Of a stretch of DNA of 64,000 nt, positions 22,444 through 32,885 are shown in pieces. The notes beneath the pieces are model-generated. The model did no database searches. It saw only the letters and a list, made by a program, of their open reading frames with translations, and was not told the DNA's origin. Source of the DNA: Lasiosphaeris hirsuta (taxonomy: Eukaryota > Ascomycota > Sordariomycetes > Sordariales > Lasiosphaeriaceae); assembly GCA_030549175.1 (NCBI GenBank), contig JAUKUA010000001.1:8618001-8682000 (forward strand). Reading direction: 5' to 3'. How positions within the stretch are numbered: position 1 is the stretch's first letter; every line of letters starts with the position of its first letter. The position numbers and the translations under genes are program-made.

Positions 22444-22953
22444 ATGGCAACCAACAAACCAACCTCTCAAATCCACGATGCCCGCAATACAGGAGACACC
22501 CTCTTCTGGGGCTGGCTCAGCGAATACCTCAACGCCATCCTCGGCATCGCTATCCTCGGCGGCCAAATCACATTCACCGTTATCGTCAGCGACATCTCCG
22601 ATCCGCCCGATACGAGCGCCTTCTCCAAGGACACAGTCCGCTTCTTCATCGCCCTCAGCTGGCTCTTCTTCACCTCGAGTCTCGGCCTCGCCGTCTTGAC
22701 AAAGGTACTCGTCGCGAGCGGGCCCTTATCGAGTTCGGGAGGTCCCATCATCGGACCAGCGCGGCGTGCATTTGTTGCTATATATTCCCTTCTCACTTTT
22801 CTGCTCAATTTGCTTCCCATCGCCGCTTTCATGTTGCTTGCCCTGGCCGTTGCCGCATATGTTCCTGGTGTTGGCTGGGCTGGGGTTGCCTTGACTGGCT
22901 TTTTCGGTATTCTGGTTCTGTTTCTCTGGTTTGCGTTGGATTCGGGTATCTGA
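22444..22953 (+). CDS. Small four-helix membrane protein
   Basis: A single exon of 169 residues. Hydrophobic segments at about 27-48 (LNAILGIAILGGQITFTVIV), 66-88 (FFIALSWLFFTSS), 111-137 (FVAIYSLLTFLLNLLPIAAF) and 138-166 (VAGVALTGFFGILVLFLWFA region) predict four membrane passes with short loops. No signal peptide or known domain. It sits head-to-head with the HET gene. Small polytopic proteins of this type are common but uncharacterised beside fungal HET genes, so a functional link is only inference. Confidence 0.7.
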   Translation: MATNKPTSQIHDARNTGDTLFWGWLSEYLNAILGIAILGGQITFTVIVSDISDPPDTSAFSKDTVRFFIALSWLFFTSSLGLAVLTKVLVASGPLSSSGGPIIGPARRAFVAIYSLLTFLLNLLPIAAFMLLALAVAAYVPGVGWAGVALTGFFGILVLFLWFALDSGI

Positions 22954-23328
22954 TTACATTCAAATTCGGTCTTGTGCAAAGCGAACTATCGCTTGCTGTA
23001 TCAACTTGAAACATGTCTAGTTAGAAGACGTAGATGTGTTACTAGGTTACATATCTGCTCCCTACAATAACATACCAGTGCAGGATTACAGCCGGCGCAG
23101 TCTCATATTTGAAGGTTGGTTCTGAACCTCTCAAAAATGAACCAAGCTTACTGCCACGGGAGGGTATGAAGAGCAACCGGAGGAGAAGGCCAAACCTTAG
23201 ACTGAACAGGAATGATGTGACACGAAGAGTTAAAAGTCCTTGATCTGGGGGTCAACGTCTGAATTCCTCGAACCGTCTTAATGCTACTCTGATCTTTCTC
23301 TCTGTCTTGGCCTAGATGCCCGAACTGC
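22954..23328. other. Intergenic region
   Basis: 375 bp between convergent genes, presumably their 3' untranslated regions. Nothing else recognised. Confidence 0.4.
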
Positions 23329-23859
23329 CTACGGAAAATACCCATAGGTCTCCTCAAAAGTCTCATCCTCCCCGAAGCAGACCCTGTACGACGTCTTGGC
23401 GTACCCCTCGGCCGCCGCCGCCAGCTCCGGCGCGGCCCCGGCGCGGCGATACGCGTTGCGCAGGAACATCCAGCAGTCGATGACATGGTCCACCATCAGC
23501 CCCCACTCCCTGACCTTCACCACCGCACCTGCACCTCCTCCCACGGCGGCACCGGCGGGCTGCGACGTCAAATCCCCGCCGGCAATGACGAACCCTACAG
23601 ATTCCAGCGACGCCAGCGCCTGCCGGGCGCTCTCGACGGGACGCATCCGCTGCTCGTACGCCCGCGCAAGGAACAGCTGCAGCTCCGACACCGCCAGGCG
23701 GGGCGCCTAGGCTACGGTTCGTTTATACGTCGCGTTGAGCGCGTCGACGACGGCCGCGGCCTTTTTCACGGTTCCCCTACTGGGAATTCTCCCTTCTTAG
23801 TCCTACCCCTCTAGGGGCAGGATCAACGCGCGGAACTATGCCCGGAGGTCTCGCCTCTT
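23329..23859 (-). pseudogene. Disabled C-terminal part of the TPR-SET protein
   Basis: Immediately after the stop of the SET gene the same frame continues without any indel for 177 codons and reads as protein: LRA, FRALILPLEG, GTVKKAAAVVDALNATYKRT, APRLAVSELQLFLARAYEQR to the stop at 23329. Counting the stop that ends the CDS at 23860, five stops (TAA, TAG, TAG, TAA, TAG) fall within about 170 bp, all where a Gln codon would fit. By eye this strip has about ten TpA and three CpA steps on the coding strand. C-to-T change at CpA, as in RIP, explains every stop. Confidence 0.75.
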
Positions 23860-25753
23860 TTACACCACGGTCGTCGGGCTATCTCGCAGGTCGCGGCAAA
23901 TAGCGCACTTACACATGAACCCCCAGCTGCGGAGGAGCGGCCGCTGCTCCTCCAGGTATGGAACTGGGTCGGTGGAGGGCGGGTGGTACCAAAAGGTGAG
24001 TTCCGTGTCCACGGGCAGGTTGCGCGTAGCGCGCACCATCATCATGTCGCCAATGAAGGCGCGGTGGGCGTTGGAATCGCAGCTGTGGTTAATGTACGAC
24101 GCGGTGGGCCAGACGCCGCACGAGTGGAATGCGCTTTTGGACTTGGACGTGGAGAGAGGCTCCGGGGCGGCGCGCAGGTATTCGTCGCGGGAGGTGAGGG
24201 GGCAGCCGAAGGAGTTGAGGGCGACGATGCGCCGAATGAGGAATCTGTAGGTAGGTAAGCAGGCGTTGACACTAGGTCAGCCTTCTGACACCAACGGTTG
24301 TACCTGGATCTTACTCACGAGTCAACAACAGGCTCTCCATCGACGGAATCTGCCTCGACAGGCTGATATGTCCCGTGATGGAGACCCGTCACCGCCGGAG
24401 CTAACGAGGGGTTGGTGTAGGCCCGGCGAATCGTCATGTTGATGAGCTCCGGCTGCGCGCCCATGGTGATCCTGTCCGTCGCCGTGTCCAACAGAATGGT
24501 CATGTCCTCGAGCTTGGCCTTGTCCGATTCGCCAACAAAGGCGTGGGCGAAGGCCTTTTCGCAAAGGAGCAGGTCACCAGCGGCGACGGCCTTGTTTGTG
24601 AACATACCGCGCCCGCCGGGGCTGATTCCCGACGGCTTGATGCAAACCGGGCCGATGTACGTCGCCCGGTCTAGATGGGGCGGCCGCAGTCTCGAGGCTT
24701 CGGCACGCAAGTCCTTGAAGTTATACCGACCGTAAGTCTGCTCGGCGAGTCGGCCGATAGCGAGGTCTAGCAGGTCTTTGGCAGCGCCATTGTTGGGATA
24801 CGCGAGGCGGAGCGCTGTTATAACGTCGCAGCACTCGCGAAAGCACTGTAGGCCGTAGAGTGCTTGCGCTTTGCGGAACAGGGCTTTCTCGGGTGGCTTA
24901 GACGAAGTCGCTGCTGGCTCGACATCAGCGAGAGCGGCGTCGAAGGCCTTGGTCTTGAGGAAGGCCAGGGCGCGGTTGAGTAGGATGGTTTGGCGCTCCT
25001 CTGCCATTGGAGAGCAGTCCAGTGCTCGTGTGTATCTGAGTTGTGCATTAGCCAAAGTTCCATGGCATGAAATCTGGTGGCTTACGCAGCGATGGCAGCC
25101 CGGTACCGTGAAGCGTTGAAGGAGGCATTCCCTTTGGTCTTCCACGTTGTGGCCGTATCCCCCCGGAGCGAGGGCCGCTGCCAAATCTCCGGGATGCGTT
25201 TGTCATTAGCCGGCAGAAAGACGATGTCGGACACGTGGTCGACTCGGAGACCGTAGCCCCCACTAGAGGTAGCCTTGAAGTAGGGTTCCTTGACAATCAC
25301 GACACCCCCTTCCACGAGAATGTCCTCGGGTGTCTCGCTCGCCTGCTCCTGATGGTAGACCTGCAGGAGAATAACGTCGCCTTTCTCGTCCTCGGCAATG
25401 GCTAGAACCGCCGTCATGCGGTCTTGGGGCGTCACGCATCGGAGCAGGAGATACTTGCCTCGATGATGTGTCTCCAGCACTAGGTCGCCGATAAGCACTT
25501 TGCTCAATTGTTGAACCGGTGTTACGCACGGTAGGTATGGCGGAGGAACGAACGAGGACGCCATGTAATAAAGATTCTTATCTCTTGTAATATTCTCCGC
25601 CACCTGGAGCCTGAAGTGGAGGATTGTCTCCCAGCGCGGCTTCCCCGGCGGCGGCTTCTGTCCTTTGCGGGACTGGGCATCTCGAAGGTTCAGCTGTTGT
25701 TTCTTTAAGAGCTCGAGGAACTGCGGGGTTTCGGAGACGTCGTGGGTGTCCAT
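23860..25753 (-). CDS. TPR- and SET-domain protein (SMYD-like lysine methyltransferase family), C-terminally truncated
   Basis: Three exons (25753-25086, 25035-24319, 24244-23860) give 589 residues before the first stop. An N-terminal region with an OB-like segment (VLIGDLVLETHHRGKYLLLR) is followed by TPR units (TWKTKGNASFNASRYRAAIA, RALAFLKTKAFDAALADVEP) near 205-330. A split SET domain begins at GRGMFTNKAVAAGD; NHSCDSNAHR (514-523) is the SET core and CKCAIC (573-578) the post-SET cysteine cluster. All catalytic elements are therefore upstream of the stop. Such proteins methylate lysines on nuclear or cytosolic targets. About 175 further codons lie downstream but are interrupted by stops (see 23329-23859). 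The product may survive as a shortened enzyme or be lost; the sequence alone cannot tell. Confidence 0.75.
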
Positions 25754-27002
25754 TATGGTTGAAAAGCGGTGACGGACGGCTGTTCGAGAACCAGAACACA
25801 AATCGAAGAGGGAGAAGCTGGGGGCAATTCGAATTCTCCCGTGGAAGGGGGCTGTAGGCCTCACTGCATGTAGCCGAGTTTTCATGCGCCTCTGTTCGTC
25901 CGCATTGGCTAATCCCGATGCCTGTGAAACATTGGGCAGGGCAAACATCTCATCCAGTCGACGCGTTTGTAGGCCGCCGATAAGAGCAACGACGCCGAAG
26001 GCATCGGTGCCTGGACACATCAATTTCAATCAGTCGGGGCCGAGTTTCAAAGGAAAGAGCTGATCCTAGGTTGTATAGCAGACAGCCATAGAGGTGTGGC
26101 AGTTGGAACTCACAACGAAGAGTTGGACAAAATAGTAATAATAAATTTAAAAGGGATAGTCATTAATGTACTTATAATTCCAGGTACTGCTATAGTCTAT
26201 GAGAGGGTAACCTAGCTACGTTGATATGAGGATATAAAGACAATCGTTATTGAATTTAATAATCTCTAAGCTACAATATCTATGGGATTAGCTGTGGAAT
26301 TGGAAAAAGTAAAGTAGATAGATTCTAGTGAAGAGATATTCTATTGTTTAGAGGAGCTTATAGACGTAGAAATCATATTATTCCGAGTGTTAAACACCTA
26401 CAACATGTAAATAGCGGTGCATGCCAATACTAGCCCCTCCAGGCCCAGCAGTAGCTAGTCATGACTGTTATACTCGTTGCAGGGCATCAAAGTGGGATCA
26501 ATCATATATTTAAAGTTGTCCGAGCCCTTCCAAAGGCAGAGGCTCGGAGAGCCCCCTTTTAAGGAGGCCCAATTACTTGCTAAGCCAGGTGTGCGGCTGG
26601 CACGTGCAGGGCACGTGTAGGGCTAGCACTGCGAAGAGAAACAACAGTGCGACGGGCCTCTGAAGCTGTTTGCAGGTGCGTAACACTAGGCCTTGGCACT
26701 GGATTTAAATTCGTCAAGGCAAATTAAGTTAAGCGCTGGTAACCATTACTCTTCGCTCGGAAAATGCACCATATAGTACATCGGCATAGTCCACTTAGGT
26801 GGAGCCCGCAAGGACCCCCGACAGGCATTTAGAGAAAGATTCATTCTGCTCGCAAAGATAAACCCGACATATCATTTGACAGGCGGCTCACCAAGCCCGA
26901 CTTCCATGCGCCCTCAGCATTTCCTTTTTTAGTTTCAATCTGAAAATTCAGGTTTATTTACCCTCAAGCACTATTAGCAGCCTGACAGCTGGAATAAGGG
27001 AG
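25754..27002. other. Intergenic, AT-rich in the middle
   Basis: About 1.25 kb between divergent genes. From about 26120 to 26460 it is AT-rich with many TA steps, like mutated repeat DNA. A short stretch (AGATAGATTCT..., then CACCTACAACA) recalls 15365-15440, hinting at the same decayed element. No gene. Confidence 0.4.
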
Positions 27003-28967
27003 ATGCGCCAGCAACGGCTTCACCGCTATTTCCCCACCCTTCGTCAACCGAAGCCAGCGACGCTTCCAGCACCGCGGACCACGCTGCTCGATCTGCCCCC
27101 CCGTGTGCGGGCACTCATATACAGCCATGCCGGGCTGGTTCCTCTCGAGAATTCAGGAAAGGAACACCTCATTATGAACTATGGAGACATTGCCGGTGGG
27201 TATTGCCAGTACTCAGGCATCGCACGCGGCAGAGACGCGCGTCGGAATCGTGTTGAGCAGCGCCACGCCGAGGACGAAAGTATGGCGCTCGCACTATGCT
27301 GCATCCACTGCGGCGACATCGACATAAACCACGACCAACCGTGTAGCTATTGTCCCGGGCCCTGTTGTTTCTTCTGTCAGCTCGACGATCACGACGAAAA
27401 CGAAACGACATACTATTATGGTGACCGCCCTCACCAGCTGTTCTCCGTGTGTTCACTACTGTACAAGGAGTGCACCCGGCTCTTCTACTCCCGAGTGGCG
27501 CTCGAGGTTATTTACACAGCCCCTGCGGGTTTCTCCTCTCTTCAACGTATGGGCCCGCTCGTCATCGCCTCGCTGCGAGACCTCACCATCCGCTTGAATC
27601 TATGTTTCTGCCTAGAAGGGCCGGCTTGTACCCGTCAGGACCATCGCATTCAGTCGTGTTATTCGGTCTGCAGGATCGGAGGCCACGACGAACCCCTTGG
27701 GAAACGGCCAGGAAGCCGCAATGATCGCTACGCAAGGCAACACCTCCGAGACGTGTGCATGCATCTAGGGCGTTTTGCCCCTGCCCACCAACTAAATCTC
27801 ACTTTTGTCTGCGAGGTTGTGGACCATGGGCTCGCGGCCAAGTTAGCGGATGCTCTACAACAACTACCACCCCTGCGGTCTTGTACTATCTCTTTTTCTC
27901 GAGTCCCCGATCCATATCTACGGACGCTTGCTCAAGACACCCGGCTCAGGTTGACGGACCCAACGCATCGCTTCTCACGCCATTTTCGCTTACGCGATTT
28001 ACCACGGGAAATACAGCTTCATGTGCTGCGCCACTCGGGTCTAATTGCGCCGTTCCACGTTTCCTTCGATCCCAGGGTGAACCAGCCAGCAGCAAAACGC
28101 TATGAGTGCGTATATGGCTATGAAATCGGAGAGTTTGAAACCATCCCTGTCATGTGCTGCTGCACACACGGGACGAGTGCCTCGTCGGCGGGGGCTTGCA
28201 GCCATTGGCGTTTCCCCAATGCCCTGTTTCTAGTCGACCGACAGATGGAGACAGACGCCCGGGCCATAATGTACTCGGAGAACTGCTGGGTAGTGAGGAA
28301 GTTGAATGCCCTCGTCGCTGCACTGGACTCCGGGTTGCCTCAATCACACCCAGGACCGCCACCGGCGGTGTCCAGGATGGGGGCTAACCTGGCGCAGTTT
28401 TTTTCGCGCCTGCGGCAGGTACAGATACTGCTCCCCCACCGGATCCCCTCCTCTGCGGAACTTCGCGATGCGTGGCTGGTTGGTGCTAGGCGACTGTTCG
28501 AAAAGTGCGTCCCAGAGAGGTTGAATCTGACACTATTACTACCTCACCCCACTCATAGGGCTGGAAATCTGGAACATTTTTTGTCATCCCAGCCGTGGAG
28601 AGACCAGAAGCTCGTGGTCGGGTGCATGTTGGCCGGTCTTCGAGAGCGGGGGAACTTGCAGAACCTTTCCGTTGGCTTCGAGAGAGACCACATTGACATG
28701 AGCGATGACGGGTATCCCTACAACGTTGAGTGTGGTGTTGGTGAGACCTTGGATCGTCTCGAAGCGCAGTTCGAAGACGCTTATATCCGCGAGACTAGGC
28801 CGTTGGCCGACACACGAGGCCCTGGGGCTCTGAGAATCCCTCCCAAGATCCACGCTTGTTTCCAGTCTAATAGAGGCTACGAGTGTCTAGTGTGCGGCCT
28901 TCTCCGTGGGAACAGCCGGGAGTGGGTTCACGATTATCAGCATTGCTTATTATCTTATCACGACTAA
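27003..28967 (+). CDS. Large F-box-like protein with internal duplication
   Basis: A single exon of 654 residues. Two modules of about 325 residues follow each other. Each starts with an F-box-like helix (LLDLPPRVRALIYSHAGLV near 28-46; LRDLPREIQLHVLRHSGLI near 327-345), then a Cys-rich patch (CCIHCGDIDIN...CSYCPGPCCFFC; VMCCCTHGTSASSAGACSHW), then LFSVCSLLYKECTRLFYSR or LFLVDRQMETDARAIMYSE, then RMG plus a leucine-rich strand (LRDLTIRLNL; LRQVQILLPH) and further leucine-rich strands (HQLNLTF; ERLNLTLLL). The layout suggests an SCF adaptor-type or zinc-binding protein. No signal peptide. The start is the first ATG after an in-frame stop and the frame is intact. Confidence 0.75.
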   Translation: MRQQRLHRYFPTLRQPKPATLPAPRTTLLDLPPRVRALIYSHAGLVPLENSGKEHLIMNYGDIAGGYCQYSGIARGRDARRNRVEQRHAEDESMALALCCIHCGDIDINHDQPCSYCPGPCCFFCQLDDHDENETTYYYGDRPHQLFSVCSLLYKECTRLFYSRVALEVIYTAPAGFSSLQRMGPLVIASLRDLTIRLNLCFCLEGPACTRQDHRIQSCYSVCRIGGHDEPLGKRPGSRNDRYARQHLRDVCMHLGRFAPAHQLNLTFVCEVVDHGLAAKLADALQQLPPLRSCTISFSRVPDPYLRTLAQDTRLRLTDPTHRFSRHFRLRDLPREIQLHVLRHSGLIAPFHVSFDPRVNQPAAKRYECVYGYEIGEFETIPVMCCCTHGTSASSAGACSHWRFPNALFLVDRQMETDARAIMYSENCWVVRKLNALVAALDSGLPQSHPGPPPAVSRMGANLAQFFSRLRQVQILLPHRIPSSAELRDAWLVGARRLFEKCVPERLNLTLLLPHPTHRAGNLEHFLSSQPWRDQKLVVGCMLAGLRERGNLQNLSVGFERDHIDMSDDGYPYNVECGVGETLDRLEAQFEDAYIRETRPLADTRGPGALRIPPKIHACFQSNRGYECLVCGLLRGNSREWVHDYQHCLLSYHD

Positions 28968-29678
28968 AAAAAAGTGGCCGGAAGGGCAGGCAGGTTTGCC
29001 ACAAGGCAATATGCCTCCCAAATATAATCCAGGAAAATCGATAGGATAGTGGTAGTCAAGGTGGGGGGGGGGGGGCTCGAACGAAGATTCGGCACTGTGG
29101 GGTGTGCGGTAAGCCTGGCCAAAATGCACGTAGCTACTAGGAGGCTGTAGAATCATCGGATTCATCCGTTTCTTTCACAGTTATAGTTATTTCCTAGTGT
29201 GGTTGTGTTGTAATTGAGGGTGTGGTGAGGTGGTGGAAAGTGTTCAGCTCGCTGAAACGCACGTTACAGAAAATCCCTTGAACTCGTCGTCTATGGATCA
29301 GTAATCAGGGGATCTTGGGGAGTTGAGGCTGTATATTTGAGGGCATTAAGAGATGGCTCGTATCCAGTCTGCGTTGAAGCATTTCTATACAACTATAACA
29401 TTGGTGGGTGATAAGGGACTTGAGAATCCCGAACCGTTATTACCGTTAGCTTAGATAATATCTCGGGATGGTGAACTGGTGTAGCAATGCCAGCAAACAA
29501 ACAGAACCAAAAAACACAACTACCACACATAAAAGTGGTTTGATCCTCCTTCGATCGGAGGGGTATTGATTAGTGGTTCGCCAGATGTAGCCAAGTAGTG
29601 GGGTTGGCAGGGCGAGCCCACGTGACAATTTCCCAGCAATTAGCACACAGGCTAGAAGAAAGAATCGATTTGCCCAGC
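28968..29678. other. Intergenic region with a poly-G run
   Basis: About 700 bp between convergent genes. It contains a run of 13 G (29063-29075). No gene or RNA recognised. Confidence 0.45.
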
Positions 29679-30172
29679 TCAGTATTTGGGGTTCTTCCTT
29701 TTTTCCGAGTAGTAGCAAGTATCCTTCCCAGCATCAGACCTGCAGACTCGAATTCCCCATCTCGGGTATGCGTCGTCTCTATATGCACCAAAGAACCTCA
29801 TTAACACGAGAAATGCCAAGATGAAGCGGGGTGGGTAGGTACGAACCCGCTGACGGTGCCCAAGTTCCAAGACGAGTGCTTGCCATTGCAGCCCGTGTTG
29901 ATGCTTTTCTTGGCCACCTTATCGAAGTCGTTTCCGGAAGTCTTTTTATAACCAAGCAGCTCAATGTAGACGTCGTGCTTACAGTCGTAGTCGCTCAGGC
30001 CGAACTTGACATTCTTAAGCGTGTGCACCGTCTTCCAGTCCCATTCGGCACTGCCTGTAACCCAGTCGCCGCCTGCATCGACGCGTACGTCAGGGCTGTC
30101 ACGTACTTCGGGGGCAGCGAGTGTCGTGGAGAAGAAGAGAGGGAGGGACGAGATGATAGCGAGGAGCTTCAT
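29679..30172 (-). CDS. Small secreted cysteine-containing protein
   Basis: Two exons (30172-29847 and 29778-29679; intron 68 bp with a GTTCGT donor) give 141 residues. A signal peptide (MKLLAIISSLPLFFSTTLAA) is followed by a short domain with four Cys: DCKHD, TGCNGK, RVCRSD and DTCYYSE. Reading straight through the donor gives an alternative ending at 29801 with one extra Cys (WHFSC); the spliced version is preferred because it yields a Cys-balanced tail (DDAYPRWGIRVCRSD). A TATA-like TATAAAAA lies about 115 bp upstream. No homology is recognised; it has the size and composition of fungal secreted effector-like or antimicrobial proteins, without further evidence for either. Confidence 0.6.
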
Positions 30173-30285
30173 TGTGGATGGGTGCAATGAAAGTTGTAAG
30201 TGCAGTTTGTGTCTTTCTGTCCTGTATCGCAATTCTTTGAAAATGAGACAAAGCCTCAGGGTTCGATCCTAGGAAGACCTCGGAG

Positions 30286-30293
30286 TTTTTATA
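30286..30293 (-). promoter_or_regulatory. TATA-like box of the small secreted protein gene
   Basis: TATAAAAA on the minus strand, about 115 bp before the ATG at 30172. Confidence 0.4.
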
Positions 30294-30299
30294 GACGTC

Positions 30300-32495
30300 G
30301 CTCAATCAACCCACTAACGAGTTCCTTCATCAGGTGCCCGGACGGTCAGTCAGTTTCTTAGAGACCAAAACCGCCACAATATCGCACGCATCAGTACTCT
30401 CGACATACCATCCCAGAGAGCCTTCAGATTGAATTGCAACATTGCAACCAACGCCTGGGCTTGCACACAAATAGCCATGATGTATGCGGACCAACCGAGC
30501 GTTCTCTAGGACTCCAAGGTTTCATTTCCGTAGCACCGCGCGACAGTGTGGAGGCTCAGCCTCGATCAAGCTTTCACCGATCATATGAGAAATCACACCT
30601 TCTCCGCAGCTGAACTGCAGGTTCCATCGGATGGCTAGGGTAAAAGGGGCGAAACAATCAATAAAAATTGCTGGGAGGTGGCTTAATTTTATGAAGCCAG
30701 ATTTCTCGGGTCATCTCATCCCCGGTTAAAGTAGTGCTTGGCAAGCCACCAATTCTTTGGAGGCTACAGTCAATAACGTCATGATAAATGAGGGCCTAGG
30801 CTACTCATACACACCAACACTCACAAAGGCACTGTCATTCTACTGTATGGCCCCAAAGAGGTCAGGGGCAGTTTTACGCTGGGCACTCCAAAATCAAGAG
30901 TGAGAGTATGTGTTACCGAGTAGCATGCTCGGAGATGGGATACCAACTACCTACTATTATCCCAGCATGTTATTTTATCACGTTGCTGACAGCCTTTGGG
31001 TTATCCCCCTACCATAAGTAGGTAGGTTGTGCCATGCCGGACTGTCTTGGTTCATTTCAAGTCCTTATCACGAAGTCGAACAGTAACGGTGGACTCACCG
31101 ATTATATGACATCTTTTTAGAGGGGGCTCACATGACAAGTAGATGGTAATAGTGCTGAAGTAGTTGTTGTTATTGCCAAAATTAATACTTTGTTTGGTAA
31201 GATCTGCGCTCTATCCACTCCTGGCTTAACACCTGATTTGTGCGACAGATGATGATAGGCTTCTTCATCGGTCCAAGCTCAAAGTTTGCCGAATCAAACC
31301 AAGACCACCAGCTTCACGGTAGAATAAGCCCTATGCATAAGACTATATTATTGGATTTACTCCGTAGTCAAGCGGTTGATATATATAGCATCGATCTAGA
31401 GCACACGTGGATCGTCATAGAGATAGCGGCCTTGAAGAAAGGGTGAGATGAAAATCTAGTAATTTCGGAGCTGAAACATTCGCCAGCGTGTGGGGCTTTA
31501 CTAAATATTGCTGTTCGCTCCTTGGCGGCGGAACAGCGAGTAGTCAACAAACGTGTATAATTGCTGGGAGGAGTTGGCTGGGCAGCCTTCTTATCAGCTA
31601 GATACAAAATACAAATGCTGTTTCGTAGCATCAGTCGAACCTTCCTAGGAGAGGTCCTTAGCCCTGTCAACCCTGAGAGCGGGGTTGGCCAAATGGTTCT
31701 ATTCTAATAGCTCGGCTGCGGCAGCCTTGGCGTTGGGGATCTTCATGCCGGTTCCAGGCCGACCACTCGGGTCCATTTGTCGGCAGTTATTGACTGCAAT
31801 CCGGAAATGTCACGGTGTAGTTTTACACCTTGTGGCTCACCTTCGGTATGGTTAGCAGTGTGATAAATAAATTCTGTTATAGGTAAGAGATAATAGCAAA
31901 CATTAGTACGGATTAACAAACGACAAAATACCGGGCTCTTTGGGTGTCCCTAGGACTTAGTGATCCGGTCAACATTCTCAGATGCAGATCGTGTCAATCT
32001 AAACGTACTCCAATTGATGCTGTTCGTTTGTGTTTAACAGCACCCGCCGGTCTTTTCATTCGCAGGAACCTTCTCTGACGCGGCGAAATCGCCACGAACG
32101 GGCTCGTTGATGCTGCACAACATAAGAGGCTGCGCCAGTCATGTCGGTGGTCAGAGAAAATACAAAGCCGCCGAAGCTTGGCAAGTTGGAGTGAAACGAT
32201 ACGGCCTGTTCTCTACGAGAGGTCCTTCCTCGATGATGTATATATGAGGGTTAGTTATTTTGTTGATTAGTGAGAGGAGGGGAGTATTATCTAAGGTCGG
32301 GGTGGCGGTTAGCGAAGGGGGGTCAGAAACTGATGTGTTTGAAAACGCAGGGTTGTGGACCTAAGATTTTGATTGCTACAAGCAGCGGGAGCTACCCCTT
32401 TTAAAATATACGACGTAGATAAGGTAGATACATATATTTTGGATAGGAGCGGTTCATTCGGCCATTCCCTCGTACATTTTTGCTCTCTCGGGGCC
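30300..32495. other. Gene-poor stretch
   Basis: About 2.2 kb with no recognisable gene. Short frames (for example plus 31240-31446 and minus 31368-31670) overlap on both strands and carry no motif. Patches are AT-rich. Confidence 0.4.
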
Positions 32496-32885
32496 TTAGT
32501 TATTTCCCTTCGAAATTCGCGAGCACTTCCAACTCTCGATAACGGGGTCACTCCCCTGGTGATCTCCCGAAGCCCTGAAGGGGTTCACAGGGCCAATGCT
32601 AAGTGCCGAGCCCTTGCAGTTGTTCTCAAAATAGAGAGTGCATGTGAAGCCATCGATGGGATTGGCTTGGGTGAAGCCCTTCACAAAGGAGGGGAAGTTC
32701 TGGCACTTTCCGGGGGTGCCGCGCCCGATGAAGTTGGCGGTGTTTCCGGAGCTGCTGATGCCGGGAATGCCGAATAGGTAGAGCATTTCAACGTCACGTT
32801 CTTGTCGCTGGCGGGCATTGAGCTCTGTGGGGATGGCGGAGGCAACACCCAGGAGGACGGGTAGGATGATGGCGAAGAGATGCAT
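32496..32885 (-). CDS. Small secreted protein
   Basis: A single exon of 129 residues with a signal peptide (MHLFAIILPVLLGVASAIP) and a mature part containing four Cys (PGKCQNF, GFTCTLYFENNCKG, ESWKCSR), enough for two disulphides. No family recognised. It lies alone in gene-poor DNA about 2.3 kb from the other small secreted gene on the same strand, a setting often seen for fast-evolving secreted proteins. Confidence 0.65.
   Translation of the reverse strand: MHLFAIILPVLLGVASAIPTELNARQRQERDVEMLYLFGIPGISSSGNTANFIGRGTPGKCQNFPSFVKGFTQANPIDGFTCTLYFENNCKGSALSIGPVNPFRASGDHQGSDPVIESWKCSRISKGNN

Noticed and set aside
23860..23871. TAG codons as recoded or A-to-I edited stops in the SET gene
   Set aside because: Two of the five stops are TAA, which would need two edits to become Trp, and Gln rather than Trp fits each site; RIP is simpler.
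30190..30300. tRNA-like GGTTCGATCC element
   Set aside because: No acceptor stem or anticodon arm can be formed around it.
31240..31670. Small frames on both strands
   Set aside because: Overlapping, no signal or domain, AT-rich context; not supportable as genes.
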